Below are positions 10,507 through 19,697 of a DNA stretch of 64,000 bases, piece by piece (the first letter of the stretch is position 1; each line of letters begins with the position of its first letter). The stretch lies in assembly GCA_004195025.1 (NCBI GenBank), contig SGBB01000011.1, positions 16,264 to 80,263 of the forward strand. Reading direction: 5' to 3'. The notes under the pieces are model-generated. The model made no database searches and had not been told where the DNA came from. It saw only the letters and a program-made list of their open reading frames with translations. The position numbers and the translations under genes are program-made. This DNA is from Candidatus Acidulidesulfobacter diazotrophicus (lineage in GTDB: Bacteria > SZUA-79 > Acidulodesulfobacterales > Acidulodesulfobacteraceae).

Positions 10507-11244
10507 CTATTTCTTCCTGTGTCTAAATATTCTATTGCGATTTCGTATAGCATTTCTTTGTTGTTTTAAGAGTCTATTTCTATTACGATTTTGTCTAATA
10601 ATTCTTCCTCTTTGCTGAATAGCCCTATTGCGATTTCGTATAGCATTTCTTCTAAAAATTTTCCTCATTTTAGGTCTATAAAAAGGATGTTTTGCATAAA
10701 ATCTACCGGCATGTGAACGCCATAAATTATAGTGCCTTAAATAAGCATGGTGTCTTACCCACCAGCCTGGATGATATGTTCTATACCATGGCCCAATGTT
10801 GCTTCTCCACCATATAAAATAAGGTCTATAAGTAATAATAGGAGGGGGAGGACCGTAAAGCAAAGGAGCAGGAAGATATATGGCAGGAGATAATGGAAAC
10901 CATGGTCCTGAGTAGGCGCTGGCATAAATCCAGCTATTGTTATACCATCTATAATAATATCCGTTATATCCATAAATGTAAGTTTGAAAAGGAGGATAAT
11001 AATATGCGTTAACTCCATCTCCGAAAGAAAAAGCAAAATTAGGAGTTGAAACGCTTATAAAACCTGCGGAATAAGCATTAGGGGTAGAATATGTCGCCCA
11101 TCCGCTCAGATTAAATGCAAACAACATAATAACGGCAAAAAAGAGAACTAATTTTTTATTTTTAAATAAATCCTTGCTGCTTAATTTTAAAATTTCTAAT
11201 AAAATCTTGTATATGGCTAAAATCATGTTATTTATTTGTTTCAT
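10507..11244 (-). CDS. Tyr/Trp/Pro-rich exported protein with Arg/Asn-rich tail
   Basis: 245-aa protein with no recognised family. There is a good SD (CAGGAG) 8 bases before this ATG. A long N-region of about 32 residues precedes a hydrophobic segment (KKLVLFFAVIMLFAFNLSGW, about 30-49), which suggests export or a membrane anchor. Residues 60-180 are very rich in Tyr, Trp and Pro (PPPPIITYRPYFIWW). The last 55 residues are mostly Arg, Asn, Ile and Gln in repeating RNAIRNRNR units. The repeat is also seen in DNA as a perfect 27-bp duplication (10532-10558 and 10625-10651). It may be an envelope or matrix protein, but no function can be assigned. Confidence 0.75.
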   Translation of the reverse strand: MKQINNMILAIYKILLEILKLSSKDLFKNKKLVLFFAVIMLFAFNLSGWATYSTPNAYSAGFISVSTPNFAFSFGDGVNAYYYPPFQTYIYGYNGYYYRWYNNSWIYASAYSGPWFPLSPAIYLPAPLLYGPPPPIITYRPYFIWWRSNIGPWYRTYHPGWWVRHHAYLRHYNLWRSHAGRFYAKHPFYRPKMRKIFRRNAIRNRNRAIQQRGRIIRQNRNRNRLLKQQRNAIRNRNRIFRHRKK

Positions 11245-11582
11245 GATTTTTACTCCTGTGAGTGTTTAATTAAATTATTATATTATTAATGTTTAAATAA
11301 AGTTTTTTACTTTAAAATAAAAATTTTTATAATTTTATAATTATAATATCATACAAATATTACAATATTATAATTAATTTTTATACTTAATTAGTATAGC
11401 ATATTTATTTAAAGACGTGAAATAATTTAGATGAAATAATTGTCTGCTCTTGGTTTATATCTAAATGTTCGTTATATTAATAAATTATATATAATATTTT
11501 TTTGAGATATATTATAATATATATTATAATACAATCTATTAATTAATATAACTAATATTTATTTTAAATGGAGGTTATTATC
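11245..11582. other. AT-rich intergenic region
   Basis: About 340 bp between divergent genes. I find no ORF, RNA motif or terminator. It holds A/T runs and short ATTATAATA-type repeats near 11330-11370 and 11505-11530. It must contain both promoters. Confidence 0.5.
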
Positions 11583-12251
11583 ATGTTTAATTATAAAGGT
11601 ATAGTTTTACAAAGAATTGCTCATGACTGTTTTTTGGTTTCAAACGGTAAAATTAATTTTTATTTCGATCCTTTTAAAATAGAATCCGAAGAACTTCCAA
11701 AGGCAGATTATATTTTTATAACGCATGAACATTTTGACCACTTCTCAATAGACGATATTAAAAAAATAATTAAAGAATCTTCTGTTTTATTTATGAATGA
11801 GATGACTAAAAAAGAATTAGGATCGCAGCTTCCGAATAAAGTTGTAACAATTAAACCCGGCGATTCAATCGATTATAACGAAATTCACATTGAAGGAGTT
11901 CCGGCGTATAATATTAATAAATTTAGAGAACAAGGAATTGTATATCATCCTAAAGAAGATAAAAAATTAGGATTTATAGTAACGTTTGACGGTATAAAAA
12001 TTTATCATGCCGGTGATTCCGACAACATTCCAGAAATGGAAAATTTAAAAGAAGAAAATATTGATATTTTACTTATACCTGTAAGCGGTACTTACGTAAT
12101 GACTCCGCAAGAGGCTTCAGACGCTGCAATTATAATTAATGCGAAAGTTGCTATTCCTATGCATTATGGAGCGATTGTAGGTTCAGATGCCGATGCGCAA
12201 GATTTCGTTGAAAAAGTAAAGAAAAAAGGATTAGATGCTGTTTTGATTTAA
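11583..12251 (+). CDS. MBL-fold metallo-hydrolase, UlaG-like
   Basis: 222-aa cytoplasmic metallo-beta-lactamase-fold protein of the UlaG/L-ascorbate-6-P lactonase-like group. The first metal motif THEHFDHFS is near residue 50, followed by YHAGDSDNIPEM (fourth-motif Asp) and AIPMHYGAI (terminal His). I chose the ATG at 11583 because GGAGG (11570-11574) is 8 bases upstream, whereas an ATG at 11568 overlaps that SD. It is not in an evident operon. The family includes lactonases and nucleases, and the substrate is unknown. Confidence 0.85.
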   Translation: MFNYKGIVLQRIAHDCFLVSNGKINFYFDPFKIESEELPKADYIFITHEHFDHFSIDDIKKIIKESSVLFMNEMTKKELGSQLPNKVVTIKPGDSIDYNEIHIEGVPAYNINKFREQGIVYHPKEDKKLGFIVTFDGIKIYHAGDSDNIPEMENLKEENIDILLIPVSGTYVMTPQEASDAAIIINAKVAIPMHYGAIVGSDADAQDFVEKVKKKGLDAVLI

Positions 12252-12417
12252 TATTATATTTATACTCGCATGTGGGGGATGGATATATTTTTATATTTTT
12301 TATATTTTATTGATAGCTCAAAATAAGTATATTAACTAAACCAAAATAAAAACAATAAACAAATTTCACTAATTTAAATTTTATTTATATGTTTATGTTT
12401 TATATCGTATACACTAA

Positions 12418-13392
12418 ATGCAAAAAGAAAATTATTTACCGATAGTAATAGAAAGTCTAATTTTCGGGAAAAATTCGGATTATCCGCTATATATTAAAAC
12501 ATATGAAAAATATGTTCTTTACAGGTCTAAAGCTTTGATATTTTCACAGAGCGATGTTTTGAGGCTGAAAAATAACGGAGTCAATAATCTTTATATAAGG
12601 CAGGAAGATAAGAAAAAATACGATGAAGATATGATTAATCATTTAAATGGCATTATATCGGCTAACGGTGTAAGTTCTGAAGATAAAACAGTCAGTATTT
12701 ATAATTATTCAAAAATATACGCTCAATATGTTATAACTACTGGCAATCTTAAAGATACAAAAGAACAATTAAAGCAAGTTATTGAAACTATCATTGAATA
12801 TATTCTTGTAAGCGACCTTGCTTTTATTAATATTATCAATCTGTCTAAATACGATGCAAGTGAAGTAGGACATGGAATAAATGTCAGCATTTATGCTATG
12901 GCGCTTGCAGGCAGATTAGGATTTACAAATAAATTATCTCTTTACGAAATAGGGTTGGCAGGATTAACTCATGACATAGGAAAGCTAAAGATTCCAAAAC
13001 AATTATTGCAAAAAAAAGATTTAACTGAAGAAGAATTAAATGAAATAAAAAAGCATCCTATTTATTCAAAAGAAACTTTAATAGAAAATGAATTTGACAA
13101 TAGTAATATAATAAATGCCGTCGTTGAACATCATGAAGCTTCAAACGGAACAGGATATCCATATGGTAAAATTGAAGAAAATATTTCTACTTTTGGCAAG
13201 ATAATGATGATTGCCAATAAATTCGATTCTTTAGCAAGAGATTTGCCGTATAGAATTAAATTAGAAAAAAAAGATGCATTAAATAATATGACGTTAAACA
13301 AAGAACTGTATAATAATGCATTTTTGAAAGAATTTATATTACTTATAAAGGAATCGGATGAAAAAATGCCTATAGTTAAGTTAAATATTTAA
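12418..13392 (+). CDS. HD-GYP domain phosphohydrolase
   Basis: 324-aa protein. The N-terminal ~125 residues are a variable region resembling the segment found before many HD-GYP domains. The C-terminal catalytic domain has HGINVSIYAMALAGRLG, then HDIGKLKIP, then HHEASNGTGYP, the HD and GYP signatures of cyclic-di-GMP phosphodiesterases. Metal-binding His and Asp residues are present. No receiver or membrane segment is seen, so it is probably cytosolic. It likely lowers c-di-GMP, although some HD-GYP proteins act on other cyclic dinucleotides. No SD is apparent. Confidence 0.88.
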   Translation: MQKENYLPIVIESLIFGKNSDYPLYIKTYEKYVLYRSKALIFSQSDVLRLKNNGVNNLYIRQEDKKKYDEDMINHLNGIISANGVSSEDKTVSIYNYSKIYAQYVITTGNLKDTKEQLKQVIETIIEYILVSDLAFINIINLSKYDASEVGHGINVSIYAMALAGRLGFTNKLSLYEIGLAGLTHDIGKLKIPKQLLQKKDLTEEELNEIKKHPIYSKETLIENEFDNSNIINAVVEHHEASNGTGYPYGKIEENISTFGKIMMIANKFDSLARDLPYRIKLEKKDALNNMTLNKELYNNAFLKEFILLIKESDEKMPIVKLNI

Positions 13393-13410
13393 AAATACTA
13401 AAATTATTTC

Positions 13411-14115
13411 TCAATCCCTTTGCTGACCGAATAAATTTAAAAGCATCAAAAAAAGATTTATAAAATCAAGGTAAAGAGTTAATGCCCCTAACACTGTCTC
13501 CTTTCTTTCGTCAAAAGATCCGCTTAAATAAATCTGCTTTAGTTTTTGCATATCGTAGGCCGTTAATCCTAAAAATATTACGACTCCAAGTATAGAAATA
13601 ATATACATTAGAGTACTGCTGTGTAAAAAAAAGTTTATGAACATAGCTACTATTATTGAAATTAAACCCACCATCATAAAATTACCCATAGATGTCAAGT
13701 CTTTCTTGGTAGTGTAGCCGATAAAAGCAAGTAAACCGAAGGAGAAAGCAGTTAAAAAAAATACTAATCCTATGGATTGCGCAGTATAAATTAAAAAAAT
13801 AGTTGAAAATGTAATGCCAGTAAGAGCTGCATATAAAATAAATATAGTTTCGCTCAAGACGACCGGTAATTTATTAATGCCGAATGAAAGCCCTAAAACG
13901 GCAGCAAGCTGTAATCCTATAAGCAGATAAAACAATAACACATGGGTACTGAGAAATATTACAATAGGTTTATCGGAAGATACAAATTCAGCAATAATAC
14001 CTGTAATAGCAAGCCCCAAAAGCATCCAAGTAAAAACGCCCCTGAAAAAATCTGATAGTCCTTCTCTTGCATCTGTGCCATAAGCAGATTTTACAGCCTG
14101 ATTTCCAAAATTCAT
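13411..14115 (-). CDS. Bax inhibitor-1/YccA family membrane protein
   Basis: 234-aa inner-membrane protein with about seven hydrophobic helices. The N-terminus FRGVFTWMLLGLAITGIIAEF and the terminal TLYLDFINLFLMLLNLFG match the BI-1/YccA/YbhL (UPF0005) family, whose members are pH-sensitive calcium leak channels or FtsH modulators. The pair of Asp residues that gates these proteins is consistent with TAYDMQKL and TLYLDFINL. It is convergent with the HD-GYP gene, 18 bp apart. Confidence 0.9.
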   Translation of the reverse strand: MNFGNQAVKSAYGTDAREGLSDFFRGVFTWMLLGLAITGIIAEFVSSDKPIVIFLSTHVLLFYLLIGLQLAAVLGLSFGINKLPVVLSETIFILYAALTGITFSTIFLIYTAQSIGLVFFLTAFSFGLLAFIGYTTKKDLTSMGNFMMVGLISIIVAMFINFFLHSSTLMYIISILGVVIFLGLTAYDMQKLKQIYLSGSFDERKETVLGALTLYLDFINLFLMLLNLFGQQRD

Positions 14116-14224
14116 TTTAATATACCCCTTTAATAATATACCCCTAAAAATAATTATATTATATTATATTATATTTAGTTAATAAATAATCCATGTATGT
14201 TTCTTATTAATTTTAAATACCTGT

Positions 14225-14252
14225 TGAAAATTTCTATCGGCAATTTTGGGAA
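14225..14252. repeat. Solo terminal repeat of the MITE family
   Basis: GAAAATTTCTATCGGCAATT followed by TTGGG matches the right end of the elements at 19696-19908 and 49818-49866. No partner end is seen nearby, so this is a relic. Confidence 0.55.
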
Positions 14253-14329
14253 AATAATCAGTATTGAAAATTTATTTATTATTGTATTTTGTAGATATTT
14301 TTATATTTTATTATAAAAATAAAATGAAA

Positions 14330-15319
14330 TCAATCTAATTTAAGCTTATATCCATTAGCCTTAAGCCATTTAATGCTGATTTTATAATCAGGGATAATAA
14401 AATTGACATGGCTCCAAAAACTTTGAGAGTGATTTTTATGTATCGTATGTGATAATTCATGGATTATTACATAATCAATAATATTTATCGGAGCCATTAT
14501 AAGTTTCCAGTTTATCCTTATAGAATTTTCAAAAGAGCATGACCCCCATCTTTTCTCGGCGGAAGATAATTTTAATTTTTTGAAATGGAAATTGTTTAAT
14601 TTTGAATGCAATTTTACGCGTTCAGATATTAATTCAAATGCTTTTTGTTTATAAAAGTTTTCAAAAAATAATTTAAGATTATTTCGCTTCGCGTCGGGTA
14701 TGTTTAAATCTTTTTCATTATTATTAATGTTATTTGTATTATCATAAACCGTTGATTCATTAGACATTATTTTCATGTTTATGTTTTCATTATAACTTTC
14801 AACGGCTTTGAAATATTCATTAAATAAATATATTTTTTGATTAGTTTCATCAAGTGTCAGACAATAATATCCTGAAGCAAATTCTTTTTTAGAAATGTCG
14901 CCGCGTATAATATTATTATAGTCTTCTATATTTTTGATGATTTGAAGTTTATAGTTTTTTCCGAGATATAAAAAATCGTCCCCGTCTATAAAAGTTTTTG
15001 ACTTAAATAAAGCTTTTCTATTTTCCATTAGTTCAATTTTTTCTTTCAGCCATTTTTCATTTTTTTTAATAATGCCGGGGATTTTAGAGTCTGCAAAATT
15101 AATCGGCAATCTTAATATTAAAGTGGCTGAAGGAGTGACTTCCAATGTTACGGTTCGTCTTCTGCTTTTTATAACTTTCTCAATCCTATTTTTATTTATA
15201 ATAGAAGAGTCAAAAAACAGATTTTTTATTTTATCCGGATCCACTAATTTATAATTATATTTATTTTTAGTTTTGGCAAATATACCGAATACGCAGAATT
15301 TTTTTTTATTTTTAGTCAT
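14330..15319 (-). CDS. YgjP-like M48-type metallopeptidase (DUF45)
   Basis: 329-aa protein related to YgjP/SprT-like zinc peptidases. The C-terminal catalytic block is VIIHELSHTIHKNHSQSFW, with HExxH and the downstream His as zinc ligands, followed by W and the end of the protein. KRWGSCSFENSIRINWKLIMAP before it is the family's conserved strand. The N-terminal part contains RRRTVTLEVTPSATLILRLP, also typical. Family members are usually about 230-240 aa. The excess is mostly an Asn-rich insert (encoded near 14705-14800) and an Asn/Lys-rich N-terminus. Its role is unknown, and it is not in an operon. Confidence 0.85.
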   Translation of the reverse strand: MTKNKKKFCVFGIFAKTKNKYNYKLVDPDKIKNLFFDSSIINKNRIEKVIKSRRRTVTLEVTPSATLILRLPINFADSKIPGIIKKNEKWLKEKIELMENRKALFKSKTFIDGDDFLYLGKNYKLQIIKNIEDYNNIIRGDISKKEFASGYYCLTLDETNQKIYLFNEYFKAVESYNENINMKIMSNESTVYDNTNNINNNEKDLNIPDAKRNNLKLFFENFYKQKAFELISERVKLHSKLNNFHFKKLKLSSAEKRWGSCSFENSIRINWKLIMAPINIIDYVIIHELSHTIHKNHSQSFWSHVNFIIPDYKISIKWLKANGYKLKLD

Positions 15320-15443
15320 CTTAAGAATGGACGAGATATAAATTGCAGCTTATAAATAATTTAAAGAAAGAAATATGTCAGATTAAAATTTAATAAAGAT
15401 TCTGATTTACTTAAAAATACTTGGTTAAATTTATTTAAATAAA

Positions 15444-15529
15444 TGGTGCCGAAGGCCGGAATCGAACCGGCACGGAAATTATCCACCACCCCCTCAAGAT
15501 GGCGTGTCTACCAATTCCACCACTTCGGC
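15444..15529 (-). tRNA. tRNA-Leu(GAG)
   Basis: An 86-nt cloverleaf with a long variable arm and encoded CCA. The acceptor begins GCCGAAG and pairs with CTTCGGC before ACCA. The anticodon stem CCATC/GGTGG encloses TTGAGGG, giving anticodon GAG. The T arm is CCGGTTCGATTCCGG. It lies 50 bp downstream of secG, the same linkage as secG-leuU in E. coli, so it is probably co-transcribed with secG. Confidence 0.97.
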
Positions 15530-15578
15530 ATATTAGAACATCTTAAAAAATAAGAGGTGCGCTTGGGTTAAATCAATT

Positions 15579-16016
15579 CTATTTTTTGACTGGTTTGTTT
15601 GTTTTTGAACTTGCCGATATTACATTGCTTTTAACAGACGCATTAGCTGTTTTATTAATTGTCGCCGGTTTTTTAACAGGATTTATAGCATTAGCTTTTT
15701 TAGATGCATTTTTATTAACTATAGAAGTAACTGCGGAAGCTGTTTTTACAGGTTTTTTAAGATAGTGTTTTATAGATATAGGACTAACCTGCTTTGCGGA
15801 TATATAGCTGATTAAAAATGCAGAACCGAGAAAAATAGCGGCAAGTATTGCGGTAGTTTTTGTTAAAAAATTTCCTGCCCCTGAAGCTCCGAACACGGTT
15901 TGTGAACTTCCTCCGAATACGGCGCCCATTTCTTGACCTTTGCCCTGCTGCATTAAAATCACGATAACAAGAAAAATAGCCGAAACTATTAAAACCACTG
16001 TTAAAAATGCAATCAT
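15579..16016 (-). CDS. secG: Preprotein translocase subunit SecG
   Basis: 145-aa inner-membrane component that stabilises SecYEG export. It has two hydrophobic helices (about 3-22 and 53-70) joined by the conserved LMQQGKGQEMGAVFGGSSQTVFG region, ending near FLTKTTAILAAIF. The C-terminal ~70 residues are an unusually long Lys/Ala/Asn/Ser-rich tail, whereas SecG is often 75-110 aa. tRNA-Leu follows immediately. Confidence 0.95.
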   Translation of the reverse strand: MIAFLTVVLIVSAIFLVIVILMQQGKGQEMGAVFGGSSQTVFGASGAGNFLTKTTAILAAIFLGSAFLISYISAKQVSPISIKHYLKKPVKTASAVTSIVNKNASKKANAINPVKKPATINKTANASVKSNVISASSKTNKPVKK

Positions 16017-16102
16017 AGTATAATTATTTTTTATTAAAATTAATTAAGTTAGTTTATTAAAATTGTATTTATAATCGTATTTAATGATAAATACTTTCTT
16101 GA

Positions 16103-16155
16103 TGTTCTTTATGTTCTTTATGTTCTTGATGATTAATATTAATATTAATCATCAA
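16103..16155. repeat. 9-bp tandem repeats next to a perfect 30-bp palindrome
   Basis: TGTTCTTTA-type units repeat three times at about 16104-16126. They are followed by a perfect palindrome at 16126-16155 (TTGATGATTAATATT plus its reverse complement). The site lies 110 bp upstream of secG and 53 bp after the PAP2 stop. There is no T-run, so an operator or cruciform fits better than a terminator. Confidence 0.75.
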
Positions 16156-16207
16156 ATATATGCAATATATCTATAAATATTAATATTATAAAATTATAGC
16201 AATAATG

Positions 16208-16798
16208 TCAATTTTTAATTTTTTCAAAATTGTATCCGCTTGTTTTTGTAATTTTTTTATAAATTATCAAGGTAAGTTTAGCAAAACAGTATCCTAAAAT
16301 TCCTCCTGCAATTACATCTAAAGGATAATGTTCGCCGTCGTACACTCTGGAGAATGCGACTATTGCAGCTAATATATAAAATAATTTATAATGTTTAGGA
16401 AAAAAATAAGCCATAGCTACGGCTAATGAAAAAGCAGTTGTTGAGTGGCCTGACGGAAATGAATATTCAGTAAGGTGTCTTCCTAGAAGATCAATATGCA
16501 CTGTTCCTTGTTCTATCATTTTATGCATAGCGACAATAGGCCTCGGTCTATTGACTAATCTTTTTAAAATTATATCAAATATCCCGGGAACTAATTGGGT
16601 AATAAGCAATAAAAAGAAAGATTTTTTAAAATTTTGTTTATTATAAATATAAACAAATAATAAAACTATCCAGTAAACAACCCAGCCGTTTCCAAGAAAT
16701 GTAACGGCCCTCATATTTTCATTAAGCATTGAAAAATGGAAATTATTGTTTATTAATAAAAACAATAAAGTATCTAAATGTAATATGTAAGACAGCAT
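16208..16798 (-). CDS. PAP2-family membrane phosphatase
   Basis: 196-aa membrane protein with about five helices. The acid phosphatase signatures are all present: KRLVNRPRP near residue 82, PSGHSTTAFSLA near 116 with catalytic His, and SRVYDGEHYPLDVIAGG near 150 with the nucleophile His. Family members dephosphorylate undecaprenyl pyrophosphate, phosphatidylglycerol phosphate or lipid A. In a peptidoglycan/LPS-making cell, undecaprenyl-pyrophosphate phosphatase is a reasonable guess. It lies about 190 bp upstream of secG on the same strand. Confidence 0.88.
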   Translation of the reverse strand: MLSYILHLDTLLFLLINNNFHFSMLNENMRAVTFLGNGWVVYWIVLLFVYIYNKQNFKKSFFLLLITQLVPGIFDIILKRLVNRPRPIVAMHKMIEQGTVHIDLLGRHLTEYSFPSGHSTTAFSLAVAMAYFFPKHYKLFYILAAIVAFSRVYDGEHYPLDVIAGGILGYCFAKLTLIIYKKITKTSGYNFEKIKN

Positions 16799-16917
16799 AA
16801 TTTTTTATTAAAATTTATTATTTTTTTTGAATAATTAAGATATAATTTAAATATATGTTAAATAACTTATCATATTTCACGCAATAAATAAAATAAAAAA
16901 AGGAGGAAAATTAATCT

Positions 16918-19443
16918 ATGCAAGCTGTTATTATGGCTGGAGGTTTTGGAACAAGACTTAAGCCGTTAACGAATAATACTCCGAAACCTATGCTGCATGT
17001 CGCCAACAAGCCGATGATGGAGCATGTAATAAATTTATTAAAAAAATATTCAATTAAAGACCTTATAATTTTACTTTACGTCCAGCCTGAAATTATAACA
17101 AACTATTTTAAAGACGGAAGCAAGTTCGGAGTTAATATTAAATATATTTTAGCCGAAGAAGATTACGGAACTGCAGGAAGCGTTAAAAATGTGGAAAAAT
17201 TTATTGAAGAAGATACCTTTATGGTTATAAGCGCAGATATCATTACTGATTTTAATCTTCAAAAACCGATTGATTTTCATAAAGAAAAAAATTCAGATGC
17301 GACGATAGTTTTAACTCGAGTTGAAAATCCGCTTCCTTATGGAATAGTTATTACCGATGATGAAGGAAAAATTAATAAATTTCTTGAAAAACCTTCATGG
17401 TCGGAAGTTTTTAGCGATACTATAAACACGGGAATTTATATCTTAAATAAAAATGTATTTAAATTTATCCCTGAAAAAAAAGAATTTGATTTTTCTAAAG
17501 AACTTTTTCCTTCTATTATGAAAAATAATATGAATTTATATGGCTTTAATTCCGACGGTTACTGGAAAGATGTAGGTACGCTTTCTGAATACAGGCAAAG
17601 CCATCTTGATATAATTGCCGGAAAAGTGCATATTAATATAGACGGTGGACATTTAACAAAAAAAAATATACATATTGCAGAAGGTACAATAATAGATATA
17701 ACTTCAGATGTTGAGAATTCAATATTCGGCAAAAATATTAAAGTAATGCAGCACTGCAAAATTAACAACTGCGTTATAGGAGACAATGTAATTATACATG
17801 AAGATACGTCGGTAAGCGGCTCTGTTATAGGCAAAAATTCCCGTATAGGCAGTTCATGCGAAATGCAGGAAACTATATTAGGATATAAAACCCAAATAGG
17901 AAATAATGTTTTTGTCGGCACAGGCGGAATTATTTCAGATGTTTGTATAATCGGAAACAATGCCATTATAAATCCCAACGTTAAAATATGGCCGTTTAAA
18001 AATGTAGAAGATGGGGCAATACTTTCGGAAAGTTTAATATGGTCAGATAAATGGAGCGCAAGAATTTTCGGTCAGTATGGGATTACAGGTCTTGCCAATT
18101 ATGAAATCACTCCTGAATTTTGTTCAAAATTAGGCGCTGCATTCGGAGCATCCATGGGCAAGTCTAAAACGATATCTATTTCAAGAGACAGCCATAAAGC
18201 CTCCAGGCTTTTCTCAAGAGCTATAATGTCGGGAGTTCTTTCCGTAGGCGTTAATGTAAATGATTTTAGCGATACTCCGATACCTATCGCAAGATATCAA
18301 GCGAGACAGTATAAAACTTTCGGCGGCATTCATGTTAGGAAACATCCTTTTGATAAAAAATTGATAAATATTAAATTTTTTGATTCGGAAGGGTTAGACC
18401 TTTCTCCCGCAAATGAACAGAAGATAGAAAGGCTATTCTTCAGGGAAGATTTCACAAGAGTAAGTTCGGAAGATACGGGAGAAATTTTTTATCCGACCCA
18501 TGGAACGGAATATTATACGGACGGATTTTTAAAGACAATAGATTTAGAAAAAATTACTAAAAGAAATTTTAAAATAGTCATAGATTATTCTTACGGTTCT
18601 TCCAGTAAAATATTTCCGGCTATAATCGGCAAGTTAGAAATTGAATCTGTTCATCTGAATGCTAATCTTGACCAGACTAAAATAACCAAAACAGACAAAG
18701 AATTTAAAAAATCGCTGAAAGATCTTTCAAGTATTGTTAAGTCTATTAATGCAGATATCGGTATATTTATGGATAACGGCGGTGAAAAAATTTATATATG
18801 CGATGAAAACGGCGATATAATTGATGGCAACACCGCTCTTTCGCTGATGAGTCTTTTAGTAATGAAGACTGAAAAGCAGAATAAAATTATTTCGGTGCCA
18901 GTAAATGCTTCGTTTAATATAAATAAATTAGCAAAAGAATATAACTTTGAAATAATTCCCGCAAAAAATTTTTCAAGCGCTCTCATGGAAAAAGCCGCAA
19001 GTTCTCAAATATGTTTTACCGGAGACAATGAAGGCGGATACATATATCCCGTATTTCAGCCTGCATTTGACGGAATGTATTCAATCATAAAGCTTTTAGA
19101 AATGCTGGCTACATTAGATACTTCAATTAAAAATGAACTTAGATATATAGAGCCGAGCCATTTTGAATATACTACGGTATCGTGTCCAATAGAATTAAAG
19201 GGTTTTATTATGAGAAAATTTTTAGAAACATATAGAGATGAAAATGCATTATTTGTTGACGGAATAAAACTTTTCAAAAAAGACGGATGCGGATGGGTTT
19301 TATCCGCTCCAGCATCGGAAGGAGCATATTTTGAAATTTATTCTGAATGTAAAACTAAAGATGAAGCGCTTGAATTTTTAAATCAATTTAAAAACAACAT
19401 AGAAGAATGGAAAAACGAAAGAGCATTCACTTTTCAATCTTGA
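16918..19443 (+). CDS. Sugar-1-P nucleotidyltransferase / phosphohexomutase-like fusion
   Basis: 841-aa three-part protein. Residues 1-230 are a nucleotidyltransferase (AGGFGTRLKPLTNNTPKPM; ISADIITDF; YWKDVGT), with the ManC/GlmU-type fold. About 240-365 are left-handed beta-helix hexapeptides. About 370-840 resemble a phosphomannomutase. The mutase phosphoserine loop is replaced by FGGIHVRKHPFDK at 468-480, without the TASHNP-type Ser, so mutase activity is doubtful. Similar degenerate loops are known in this fusion family. LFFREDF and PTHGTEY blocks are intact. It likely makes an NDP-sugar for the envelope. A good AGGAGG SD precedes the ATG. A mutase-like remnant follows at 19456. Confidence 0.85.
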   Translation: MQAVIMAGGFGTRLKPLTNNTPKPMLHVANKPMMEHVINLLKKYSIKDLIILLYVQPEIITNYFKDGSKFGVNIKYILAEEDYGTAGSVKNVEKFIEEDTFMVISADIITDFNLQKPIDFHKEKNSDATIVLTRVENPLPYGIVITDDEGKINKFLEKPSWSEVFSDTINTGIYILNKNVFKFIPEKKEFDFSKELFPSIMKNNMNLYGFNSDGYWKDVGTLSEYRQSHLDIIAGKVHINIDGGHLTKKNIHIAEGTIIDITSDVENSIFGKNIKVMQHCKINNCVIGDNVIIHEDTSVSGSVIGKNSRIGSSCEMQETILGYKTQIGNNVFVGTGGIISDVCIIGNNAIINPNVKIWPFKNVEDGAILSESLIWSDKWSARIFGQYGITGLANYEITPEFCSKLGAAFGASMGKSKTISISRDSHKASRLFSRAIMSGVLSVGVNVNDFSDTPIPIARYQARQYKTFGGIHVRKHPFDKKLINIKFFDSEGLDLSPANEQKIERLFFREDFTRVSSEDTGEIFYPTHGTEYYTDGFLKTIDLEKITKRNFKIVIDYSYGSSSKIFPAIIGKLEIESVHLNANLDQTKITKTDKEFKKSLKDLSSIVKSINADIGIFMDNGGEKIYICDENGDIIDGNTALSLMSLLVMKTEKQNKIISVPVNASFNINKLAKEYNFEIIPAKNFSSALMEKAASSQICFTGDNEGGYIYPVFQPAFDGMYSIIKLLEMLATLDTSIKNELRYIEPSHFEYTTVSCPIELKGFIMRKFLETYRDENALFVDGIKLFKKDGCGWVLSAPASEGAYFEIYSECKTKDEALEFLNQFKNNIEEWKNERAFTFQS

Positions 19444-19455
19444 AATGTTTAAAAG

Positions 19456-19697
19456 ATGTTTAAAAAAATAAAATTTGATGGAAATAAAGACAATATGATA
19501 ATAAAATGAGTTCGTTCCCTTCAAATTTTGAAGGGAAAAAAGTAATAAACAAAAGTTTCGTCGACGGATATAAAATATTTTTTGAAGATGATGCGTGGCT
19601 TTTAGCAAGGCTTTTAGGCACGGAAGATGTTATGAGAATATATGGAGAAGGAGATACTCGGGATAATTTAAATTTATTAATTGAATCATTTACTTAA
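19456..19697 (+). pseudogene. Remnant of a phosphomannomutase/phosphoglucomutase
   Basis: Codons 19506-19697 encode 63 aa whose DGYKIFFEDDAWLLARLLGTE region and VMRIYGEG resemble domain IV at the end of phosphohexomutases, where RPSGTEPxxRVYxEA is normal. Here the phosphate-binding RPSGTEP is RLLGTED. Just before it, ATG 19456 starts a 17-codon frame (MFKKIKFDG) like the KIKFGTDG N-terminus, whose TGA overlaps the next ATG. Most of the gene would be missing between the two. The C-terminal match is clear and the N-terminal one is tentative. The stop lies at the border of a MITE-like element. Confidence 0.6.

Noticed and set aside
10755..11036. 93-aa minus-strand ORF inside the Tyr/Trp/Pro-rich gene
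   Set aside because: It is another frame of the same sequence and has no supporting SD. The composition reflects the host gene.
15444..15529. Shared T-arm of the two tRNA-Leu genes as an att duplication
   Set aside because: Isoacceptor tRNA-Leu genes normally share this region, so identity does not show integration.
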